Positions 1-5,554 of a stretch of 5,822 bases of DNA are shown here, in pieces (the stretch's first letter is position 1; every line of letters begins with the position of its first letter). Source of the stretch: Fidelibacterota bacterium (GTDB lineage: Bacteria; Marinisomatota; Marinisomatia; Marinisomatales; TCS56); assembly GCA_030634675.1 (NCBI GenBank), contig DAOWAH010000119.1, positions 1 to 5,822 on the forward strand, in the 5' to 3' direction. The notes below the pieces were generated by a model. The model searched no databases and was not told the DNA's origin. It saw nothing but the letters and a program-made list of their open reading frames with translations. The position numbers and the translations under genes were made by a program.

Positions 1-104
1 CGGTCGCTGTTTTTACCAAAGATTATTTTACCACTGGCGGTCGCGGCTGGCAGGGCAACGAACGTATCACACATATCAGCGCTTTATTTTACCTGGCAGA
101 ATGA
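1..104 (+). CDS. C-terminal end of an unidentified protein (5' end outside window)
   Basis: A partial reading frame enters from the left edge. The first complete codon is at base 3 and the TGA stop is at 102-104, giving 33 residues that end in ITHISALFYLAE. Two other + frames are also open here, so openness alone means little. This frame, however, shows a strong purine-any-pyrimidine codon pattern (GTC, GCT, ACC, GAT, GGC, AAC, ATC, AGC), which the other two lack, and that is why I call it coding. A Gly/Arg/Trp-rich stretch, TTGGRGWQGNE, is the only notable feature, and I do not recognise the family. The gene converges on the kinase-like gene of the opposite strand, and the last 29 bases of the two genes overlap. 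The function is unknown. I am moderately sure it is a real gene end. Confidence 0.55.
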   Translation, partial: VAVFTKDYFTTGGRGWQGNERITHISALFYLAE

Positions 105-1005
105 ATTCATATCGCTTATGGAAAATAGATGTCTTAATCCAGCGGTCAATACGGCGGAAGTTCAGAAATAATATCCAGATCAGTTTATCTTCCCGATAGT
201 ATTTATCAATATCTTTTTCGGTAATCGGCGCAATTTCGGAATTCATATGAATATTAATTGCTTCTACAGCTACAGCGATTAGGTCGGGCCGTTGTTCTTT
301 GTATAAATTAGCTGCCAAATCGATCAATACCTGATGTTGATCATAGTAACGTTCCATGACATCCTTAAGAAAAAACTGACGGATGATCCAGCGCAAGAAC
401 GAAGGTGCGCTCTGCAGGATCAATTCCGGATTCATCTGCTCAACGCCATCTAACCGGAACAGGGGCGTAGAAGTATCAACATAAAAGATTTTACCATTTT
501 CAACAGCACCATCCTCAAAGACCCAGTTTGATAATTGTGCATCTAAAGCAATTTCAGTGGCAGGAGACATATTACGGTTGAAAGCCCATACCTGCAAAGC
601 ATGTGGCACAATTCGATTAAACAGAATCGCCACTTGTTCGTCTGATATCTGATGGATGAGATGGTGAGCAAACCATTCCGCTGGAAACTGGTGTTGTACA
701 ATATAAAGTACCACCGGATGTCCGGGTTGGGCAACGATTTGAAGCTCGTCTTCCGGTATGTTAATGCCCGCAGAAGTTAAGTGCCGACAATACTGCTGAT
801 AAATATCGGCGTATTCCCGGGTTCCGTCGAGGGTAGTGAATAAAGGCATGCGCTTATAGGCCCACTGAAGGTCATTGCCAATCCGGAAAGTAGTTGATAT
901 CTCGCCGTAGCCTAGAACCTTCGCAGTAATTTTAGATTTTTCTAGATTACCTGTATTCAGACCGCGTTCAAACCGTTCCATAAAATTCTTATCACGTTTT
1001 GGCAT
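76..1005 (-). CDS. Kinase/aminoglycoside-phosphotransferase-fold-like protein of unknown substrate
   Basis: This 309-residue protein is probably cytoplasmic. What I see is the order of motifs of a small-molecule kinase: a Gly-containing loop LGYGEISTTF (31-40), an A-x-K motif (AYK, K51) for ATP phosphates, a hinge-like stretch VVLYIVQHQFPAEWF (98-112), a D-x4-N catalytic loop (D155 to N160), and a metal-binding-type Asp in FYVDTSTP (D177). The usual HGD/HRD is ALD, so the catalytic loop is atypical. The C-terminus (about 270-309) is rich in Trp, Phe, Arg and Lys, with a hydrophobic patch LIWILFLNF. The gene may belong to an uncharacterised DUF family (I think of DUF6206, unverified). It starts 3 nt after the aminotransferase stop, and its Shine-Dalgarno (GGAAAG, 9 nt before the ATG) lies inside that gene's end, so the two are an operon with likely translational coupling. 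By inference it phosphorylates a metabolite made or used by the aminotransferase. It could instead be a pseudokinase. Fold confidence is moderate and substrate confidence is nil. Confidence 0.8.
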   Translation of the reverse strand: MPKRDKNFMERFERGLNTGNLEKSKITAKVLGYGEISTTFRIGNDLQWAYKRMPLFTTLDGTREYADIYQQYCRHLTSAGINIPEDELQIVAQPGHPVVLYIVQHQFPAEWFAHHLIHQISDEQVAILFNRIVPHALQVWAFNRNMSPATEIALDAQLSNWVFEDGAVENGKIFYVDTSTPLFRLDGVEQMNPELILQSAPSFLRWIIRQFFLKDVMERYYDQHQVLIDLAANLYKEQRPDLIAVAVEAINIHMNSEIAPITEKDIDKYYREDKLIWILFLNFRRIDRWIKTSIFHKRYEFILPGKIKR

Positions 1006-1008
1006 TGA

Positions 1009-2328
1009 TCAGTGCTTTCCTTTGGTTGTTTTTCCGGTTAGCTTATTCCAGAGTTTTTGCATTTTATTTTTCCCGTCGACCAACTGCTTCAATCGGCGGG
1101 CCGTAGTGAAAGCACCATCCAATTGAGTCATAACCAGATCGGCTTGACGGATACTAATATTCAATGGTGGTAGAAATTGGCATACGGAGGTATCGTTGCC
1201 GGAATATATTAGTAAAAGGTCATGGTCGTAGGCGGCCTTGGTCATTACCGGTCCACAAACTTCGTCAGTCAACTTCAAGCCCATCATCAGACCCAATTGC
1301 CGCAGATTCCTATAAAATTTATGGTGTTTTGGATGCAGCATTTCCAATCCGTGACGAAATTGATTGGCTAAGCGATTTACCTGGCTTAAGAAATCGGCCG
1401 AAGCTGAGATTTCCAAAACTCTTTTTGCTACCCGGCAACCAACCTCCGCACCGCCGAAGGTAGAAATATGAATAAAGGGATCCGGATGAAATACAGACTC
1501 TAAAGGCTCACGGATAATGGTGGCGCTGATTGGATAAATACCCCCAGACAGTCCCTTGCCAAGCACAACGATATCCGGTATGATTTCGAAATGTTCAAAG
1601 CCCCACAATTTGCCTGTGCGACCCAGGCCGGTCTGAACCTCATCGATAATCAACAAGGTTCCGTTGCGATGACAGATTTCACTTACTGAGGGCAGATATT
1701 CCGGATCGGGAATTACCATACCAAGCGTGGCGGGGACAGTTTCCAGAATGACGGCGGCTGTTTGGTCATCCAGTGCCGTTTCCAAAGCGGCCAGATCATT
1801 AAACGACACCTGGCGGAATCCCGGCACCGGGGGACCGAAGGGCTGGCGGTATTTTGCATCGCCGGCCGCCAGCGCCAGCCCGGTATGCCCATGATAGCCA
1901 CCGGTGGCGGAAATGATGTCGGCGCGTTGGGTGTATCCCCGAGCAACCTTGATGGCCAGATCAACCGCCTCGCCACCCCCGACACCAAATACGGTATAGT
2001 TAAGATCGCCAGGCATTAAATCGGCCAGCATCGCAGCCAACTCAGCCCGCTCGCGGCTCATTAAATGATGATTGCCGATATCGAGTTCTGCGATCGCAGA
2101 TATTAAAAGATCAATCAGCTCCTCGTTGCGGTGCCCGAGATTGAACACCCCCCCGTTGCAGTGCAGGTTGAACAGCCGCTTCTCACCATCAACGTCGTAC
2201 AGATAAGACCCTTCCCGTTTACCCATAACGAAATCCATGCCATATTTTAAAAAGAATTCTGTTTTCCCACTTGATACGTGATGACGAAATTGATCGATGG
2301 TCGTTTGTTTACTGTCAGACGCCTTCAT
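1009..2328 (-). CDS. PLP-dependent class III (fold type I) aminotransferase, substrate unassigned
   Basis: This 439-residue protein has the usual length for the ornithine/acetylornithine/GABA aminotransferase family. It transfers an amino group using pyridoxal phosphate, probably as a cytoplasmic dimer. Visible landmarks are the phosphate-binding loop GVGGGEAVDLAIK (115-127), the aromatic/His stretch GYHGHT (144-149), IDEVQTGLGRTG (228-239) with D229 for the pyridine nitrogen and Q232 for O3', the Schiff-base lysine K258 in LGKGLSGG, and STFGG (289-293), whose Thr reaches the partner's PLP phosphate. Substrate residues deviate: the Arg of GRT is H148, the Glu of GEAG is T201, and the Arg of RFxPPL is Q384. 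A dicarboxylate or ornithine-type substrate is therefore doubtful. The last 29 residues are strongly basic and amphipathic. This is the first gene of the operon with the kinase-like gene. The ATG is the only plausible start, because an in-frame stop lies eight codons upstream, yet no Shine-Dalgarno is visible. The family is certain and the reaction is not. Confidence 0.93.
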   Translation of the reverse strand: MKASDSKQTTIDQFRHHVSSGKTEFFLKYGMDFVMGKREGSYLYDVDGEKRLFNLHCNGGVFNLGHRNEELIDLLISAIAELDIGNHHLMSRERAELAAMLADLMPGDLNYTVFGVGGGEAVDLAIKVARGYTQRADIISATGGYHGHTGLALAAGDAKYRQPFGPPVPGFRQVSFNDLAALETALDDQTAAVILETVPATLGMVIPDPEYLPSVSEICHRNGTLLIIDEVQTGLGRTGKLWGFEHFEIIPDIVVLGKGLSGGIYPISATIIREPLESVFHPDPFIHISTFGGAEVGCRVAKRVLEISASADFLSQVNRLANQFRHGLEMLHPKHHKFYRNLRQLGLMMGLKLTDEVCGPVMTKAAYDHDLLLIYSGNDTSVCQFLPPLNISIRQADLVMTQLDGAFTTARRLKQLVDGKNKMQKLWNKLTGKTTKGKH

Positions 2329-2447
2329 GACACACGGAACTTGCTGTTTTTATCAAATATTACCAAGCGGATTTTACTCCAACTGACTTGGAATGATTAT
2401 GTGTAACTTTTCAGCCGGATTAACTATCAATTTTAAATCATTCTATC

Positions 2448-2470
2448 AGTGATTAAGGAGGCAAATCACT
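2448..2470 (+). promoter_or_regulatory. Hairpin presenting the Shine-Dalgarno of the acyltransferase gene in its loop
   Basis: AGTGATT (2448-2454) and AATCACT (2464-2470) are perfect 7-bp inverted arms. The 9-nt loop AAGGAGGCA holds a full-consensus Shine-Dalgarno (AAGGAGG, 2455-2461). In linear sequence the Shine-Dalgarno is 17 nt from the ATG at 2479, which is too far for efficient initiation. No closer in-frame start exists, because a TAA lies three codons upstream of the ATG. Folding the stem would place the loop only 8 unpaired nt before the ATG. The dyad could instead be a DNA operator in the divergent spacer. The inverted repeat is directly visible, but its role is inferred. Confidence 0.5.
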
Positions 2471-2478
2471 AAGCAACG

Positions 2479-3201
2479 ATGGATATAAACCGTTATCAAC
2501 CCAGGCCGAAAACAATTCGCTATATAGCCGGATACCTGGCAATGTTTCTTGGTAGTTTGGTAACCAGAACCAAAGTGACCGGACGGCAATTTATTCCCAA
2601 GTCAGGTCCTTTTATAATTGTCAGTAATCATTTCAGTGTGCTTGATCCGGTCTTTGTTATTGCGAGTATCAGGCGCCCGATTAATTTTTTAATGGCCAGC
2701 GACCTGGAATTGGGTGCCGACATGTCTTGGGCGCCCTGGCTATATGGTTTCATTCCCACTAACCGTTCAAAATTGGCACCATCGACTATTAAGCAATCCT
2801 TGAAAGTTTTGAGAAAGGGTGAAATTCTGGGTGTTTTTCCGGAAGCGACCTCCCTGTCCGATGAATTGCGTACCGCCAAAGACGGAGCGGCCTATCTGTC
2901 GGTGGCCACTAATGTTCCTATCCTGCCGGTCGGTATTCATGGAACAGCCAATCTGTGGACTAACCTTTTTCGTGGTGTACGTCAAACGGTTACCGTTAAT
3001 ATAGGTCGTCCATTTGGGCCGTTTAAATTCTCTGCCAGAGATCGGAAAGATAAACAGAAAGCCCTGAAAATTGTTGGATTGGAAATCATGTGTCGGATTG
3101 GCGCTTTACTGCCAGTTGAACAGCGGGGTATTGTAATAAACGAAGAGCGAGTGCTTAAATATCAGGTGGAAAATAATCGCTTGTTGGGAAAAATCAGTTA
3201 A
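2479..3201 (+). CDS. PlsC-like lysophospholipid (1-acyl-glycerol-3-phosphate type) acyltransferase
   Basis: This 240-residue protein is the normal size for the LPLAT/PlsC family, which transfers a fatty acyl group from acyl-CoA or acyl-ACP to a lysophospholipid or related alcohol at the inner face of the cytoplasmic membrane. The catalytic block I is NHFSVLD, giving H51-x4-D56. Block II is GFIPTNR (90-96). Block III is FPEATSLSDELR (120-131), where the family usually has FPEGTRS. Block IV is VPILPVGIHGT (146-156). An N-terminal hydrophobic stretch (about 15-28, IAGYLAMFLGSLV) can sit in the membrane. The Gly-to-Ala and Arg-to-Ser changes in block III may mean an unusual acceptor; R131 might substitute. 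The gene is divergent from the aminotransferase operon, with 150 bp between them, and its stop is one base from the convergent transporter stop. The family assignment is secure. Whether it is the housekeeping phosphatidic-acid enzyme or a specialised lipid acyltransferase is open. Confidence 0.9.
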   Translation: MDINRYQPRPKTIRYIAGYLAMFLGSLVTRTKVTGRQFIPKSGPFIIVSNHFSVLDPVFVIASIRRPINFLMASDLELGADMSWAPWLYGFIPTNRSKLAPSTIKQSLKVLRKGEILGVFPEATSLSDELRTAKDGAAYLSVATNVPILPVGIHGTANLWTNLFRGVRQTVTVNIGRPFGPFKFSARDRKDKQKALKIVGLEIMCRIGALLPVEQRGIVINEERVLKYQVENNRLLGKIS

Positions 3202-3202
3202 A

Positions 3203-4063
3203 CTATACTCTCCGTGATTGATATATAATTAAAAACAGGCCGGCCAGTGTTAACGCACCGCCCACTATAGTTAAGCCGGGTACGTTTTCCTGCAGCAGAT
3301 ACCAGCCTAAGGTCGAGGCAACGATCGGCTCCCCCAGGGGTACGGCAGCCACCACCGTGGGTGACACAAACTTCACTGCATAATAAAAGCTGGTATGTCC
3401 GAAAACAGTGGGAATAACCCCCAACAGGACCAACCAAAGAAAATCACCCTTAGCGGCGGGTAATAACGACTGACCAGTAAAACCGATCATAAGCAGCATG
3501 GTAAGAGCTCCAACCAGATAAAGACTTCGGCTGAATACCAGGGCGGCTGTATCTTTGCGGATTTGTTCGGTCAGCAGCAGAACTCCGGCAATAAAAACCG
3601 AAGCGGCCAAACCAAGTAAATTACCTGTAGTACTGGCGTGCCCGAGATTGAGGTGTCCTCCTTGGATTATTACCGCACCGCCAATAGCAGCGATCAGACC
3701 ACACAGGATTGTTTTACTCCAAATCCGGCCCAAGGCAAATCGTTCGATAATGGCCGTAAATACCGGGGCCATGGTAGACAGAATAGTCGCGTTGGCAATA
3801 GAAGTATGTTTAAGCGCTCCGAAAAAACAGGCGAAGTGCAACCCCAGAAAAATACCAGCCACAATAACCCGGTTTCGATTGACTGGCGATAATCCAGTTT
3901 GTTGTTTATACCCAGTGATACCCCATAAAATGGCACTGGCGATCGCCATGCGCCAAAAGGCGATGGTGACCGCCGGCAGATCGGGAACCATCCGCACAAA
4001 AATGCTGGCCGTGCTGACGGCCAGCAGTCCCAGTGGCAAGACAATAATTATTGGGATTTGCAT
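3203..4063 (-). CDS. EamA-family (drug/metabolite transporter superfamily) membrane protein
   Basis: This is a 286-residue inner-membrane transporter with ten predicted helices, at about 2-24, 32-51, 66-84, 90-107, 117-135, 147-165, 175-195, 207-224, 233-257 and 262-280. They are arranged as two homologous EamA halves. The characteristic end-of-half motifs are visible: STMAPVFTAIIERF (96-109) in the first half and PLGEPIVASTLGW (242-254) in the second. Family members export amino acids, purines or other metabolites, or import nucleotide-sugar-like compounds; the substrate cannot be read from the sequence. I chose the ATG at 4063 because it lies just before the first helix. A TTG at 4096 would add 11 residues, and neither start has a clear Shine-Dalgarno. 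The gene is convergent with the acyltransferase gene, with a one-base gap between stops and no space for a terminator, and it diverges from the porin gene. The family is certain, while the substrate and exact start are not. Confidence 0.9.
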   Translation of the reverse strand: MQIPIIIVLPLGLLAVSTASIFVRMVPDLPAVTIAFWRMAIASAILWGITGYKQQTGLSPVNRNRVIVAGIFLGLHFACFFGALKHTSIANATILSTMAPVFTAIIERFALGRIWSKTILCGLIAAIGGAVIIQGGHLNLGHASTTGNLLGLAASVFIAGVLLLTEQIRKDTAALVFSRSLYLVGALTMLLMIGFTGQSLLPAAKGDFLWLVLLGVIPTVFGHTSFYYAVKFVSPTVVAAVPLGEPIVASTLGWYLLQENVPGLTIVGGALTLAGLFLIIYQSRRV

Positions 4064-4155
4064 TAATAATTTTTGGATGTAATTAACTGGAAGCAACCAA
4101 GAGCAGCTAAATCAGGACGCCTTGTCTTGTTTTTAGTTTGATGAACAGTCTAATA

Positions 4156-4185
4156 TTCACCACTCTATTTTACGACTAATATAAT
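4156..4185 (+). promoter_or_regulatory. Candidate sigma70-type promoter for the porin gene
   Basis: TTCACC (4156-4161, four of six matches to TTGACA) is followed by an 18-nt spacer and a perfect TATAAT (4180-4185). Initiation would fall near 4192, giving a leader of about 60 nt. A second perfect TATAAT at 4213-4218 has no good -35 hexamer. It could be an alternative start that gives a leader of about 28 nt. The region is AT-rich, so chance matches are possible. Confidence 0.45.
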
Positions 4186-4215
4186 CGATAGAGTACTTAG
4201 AAATAGATACTCTAT
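4162..4215. promoter_or_regulatory. Cluster of three ATAGAGT/ACTCTAT half-sites (putative operator)
   Basis: ACTCTAT occurs at 4162-4168 and 4209-4215, and its reverse complement ATAGAGT is at 4188-4194. The last two form a perfect 8-bp inverted repeat: ATAGAGTA at 4188-4195 and TACTCTAT at 4208-4215, with a 12-nt spacer. The half-sites sit within the -35/-10 spacer, at the likely +1 of the first TATAAT, and overlapping the second TATAAT. These are places where a bound dimer would block transcription of the porin and perhaps of the divergent transporter. The regulator is unknown. The repeat could alternatively form a leader hairpin. Confidence 0.4.
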
Positions 4216-4252
4216 AATAACCGGATTTGATTATTAATTCATAGGACAAACA

Positions 4253-5473
4253 ATGAGTAAACATAAGTTGGTATTTACCGCCCTGGCTTTTTGTTTAGGT
4301 CTAACCGGCTTTTTGTCGGCTGGTGACAGCGACGTCAATTCCAAGATTAGTGGATTTATCAAATTTGATGGATTTTACGATACCCGGCAAGTTGTATCCG
4401 CTCGCGAAGGACATTTTTTACTTTACCCAAAGGAGGTTAGTAAAAATGCTCAGGGTGATGATGTCAATGATGTAAATAATATTAATATGGTGAATTTCCA
4501 ATCACGAGTGCGAATAAAAATAAATGCCCCGGAAGCGCTGGGCGCTAAAGTAAGTGGCTTGCTGGAAGCTGATTTTTTCGGTGCTTCGGGTGGCAATGAA
4601 GATGAACTTCGTTTGCGCCACGCGATCGTTAAATTGGACTGGGGCTCGCGCCAGCTTCAAATCGGTCAGTATTGGTCACCCTTATTTACTCCGGCGGTTT
4701 ATCCGCAAGTGGTCAGTTTCAATACCGGAATTCCTTTCCAGCCGTTTGCTCGTAACCCCCAGATACGCTACACTGCCAAAATCGGTGACGGTCTATCGTT
4801 GATGGGCGCCGCCACGATGCAGCGTGATGCTTTCCAGGAAAGTGGTGGCCGTATCCAGCAGCAAATGGCAGGTGTACCGGGCCTGCATTTGTTTGCAGAA
4901 CTGGGCGGCGCCAAGAAATTGATTGGTGTTGGGGGCCATCTGCGCTCGATTCGCCCAGCCGATAGCGTAGATGTATTTACATCAACCGTACTCACGGCTT
5001 ATGGAAAGATGATCTGTCCCAAACTGGCTGTCAGAGGAAAAGTGATTTATGGTGGCGATATGACCGACCAGTTGATGTTGGGTGGTTATACCGCGCTGAT
5101 TGACACCCTGACGCAGGTCGTTGAATATAAGCCGCTGGGCAATTTGAGTGCCTGGTTCGATATCACTACAATCGGATCTGCCGTTACTGTAGGGTTGTTT
5201 GGGGGCTACTCCACCAATCTTGGAATAGGCGAGGATAAAGGAATTGACGTTGTGGAAGAATTCGCAGCACGCAGCCCCAATATAACCGGGCTCTGGCGGA
5301 TCAGTCCCCGGGTAATTTATAATGCCGGCAAACTGCGGTTTGCCTTCGAATTGGAGGTTACCAGCGCTCTGTACGCCGGAAGTTATGATGATAAATTGAC
5401 ACCAAAAGAAGTTACCGATGATGAGCGGGTGACAAATATACGCGGTTTGTTTGCCACATACCTGTTCTTCTAG
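4253..5473 (+). CDS. Outer-membrane beta-barrel porin (DcaP-like appearance)
   Basis: This 406-residue protein starts with a typical Sec signal peptide: MSKHK, then a hydrophobic core, with cleavage likely after A23 in FLSA-GD. The mature part opens with SGFIKFDGFYDTRQ (33-46), followed by alternating polar/hydrophobic strands. An RLRHAIVKLDWG stretch (120-131) leads into LQIGQYWSPLF (135-145), a strand pair common in porins of the DcaP/trimeric type. The chain ends in RGLFATYLFF; a terminal aromatic residue is the usual beta-barrel assembly signal. A polar, Asp/Asn-rich segment (66-82) is probably an extracellular loop. The role would be passive diffusion of small solutes across the outer membrane, with unknown substrate. 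The ATG has a good Shine-Dalgarno (AGGA, 4243-4246, 6 nt spacing). The gene appears monocistronic, with its own regulated promoter region and a strong terminator. The outer-membrane barrel is well supported, while the subfamily is a resemblance only. Confidence 0.87.
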   Translation: MSKHKLVFTALAFCLGLTGFLSAGDSDVNSKISGFIKFDGFYDTRQVVSAREGHFLLYPKEVSKNAQGDDVNDVNNINMVNFQSRVRIKINAPEALGAKVSGLLEADFFGASGGNEDELRLRHAIVKLDWGSRQLQIGQYWSPLFTPAVYPQVVSFNTGIPFQPFARNPQIRYTAKIGDGLSLMGAATMQRDAFQESGGRIQQQMAGVPGLHLFAELGGAKKLIGVGGHLRSIRPADSVDVFTSTVLTAYGKMICPKLAVRGKVIYGGDMTDQLMLGGYTALIDTLTQVVEYKPLGNLSAWFDITTIGSAVTVGLFGGYSTNLGIGEDKGIDVVEEFAARSPNITGLWRISPRVIYNAGKLRFAFELEVTSALYAGSYDDKLTPKEVTDDERVTNIRGLFATYLFF

Positions 5474-5492
5474 GATCAATTCAGTTTAATTA

Positions 5493-5538
5493 TATAGAAA
5501 AGAGCCGGTCAGGGGAATCAGATCGGCTCTTTTCTATA
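5493..5538. terminator. Bidirectional intrinsic terminator between convergent genes
   Basis: Arms 5493-5507 and 5524-5538 are perfectly complementary over 15 bp. On the + strand the stem continues inward by a G-U pair and two more pairs to an 18-bp stem with a 10-nt loop (5511-5520). The GC-rich core GAGCCG/CGGCTC is followed by TTTTCTATA when read from either side, so it can stop the porin transcript and the LiaF-like transcript coming from the right. It lies 19 nt after the porin stop and 16 nt beyond the LiaF-like stop. Confidence 0.88.
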
Positions 5539-5554
5539 CCAGGTAGGAAATCGG

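Noticed and set aside
2329..2447. Sigma70 promoters in the divergent spacer (e.g. TTGGAG with TATTTG on the - strand)
   Set aside because: The hexamers are weak and no -35/-10 pair stands out in this AT-rich stretch, so promoters must exist here but cannot be placed.
2465..2488. Eight-codon leader peptide from an ATC just after the Shine-Dalgarno, overlapping the acyltransferase ATG
   Set aside because: ATC is a very rare start codon and the peptide has no recognisable attenuation pattern. The hairpin explains the spacing more simply.
3555..4082. 175-codon open frame on the + strand opposite the EamA transporter
   Set aside because: Composition is rich in Arg, Pro and Lys, as expected for the antisense of a hydrophobic protein. 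It has no Shine-Dalgarno and no recognisable domain.
4064..4096. TTG start at 4096 for the transporter
   Set aside because: It adds 11 residues before the first helix without any Shine-Dalgarno. The ATG at 4063 gives the usual short cytoplasmic start, but the TTG cannot be fully excluded.
4253..4330. Lipoprotein signal (LAFC) in the porin leader
   Set aside because: The residue before Cys14 is Phe, which is not allowed in a lipobox, and the hydrophobic core would be too short. A Sec cleavage site after A23 fits better.
4448..4500. Low-complexity GATGAT/AATAAT-like repeats in the porin
   Set aside because: They are imperfect and encode an Asp/Asn-rich loop typical of porin extracellular loops. 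There is no tandem repeat unit long enough to call.
4982..5479. 165-codon open frame on the - strand inside the porin gene
   Set aside because: It is a shadow of the porin, with no family-like motifs. The + strand frame has a signal peptide, barrel pattern and terminal Phe.
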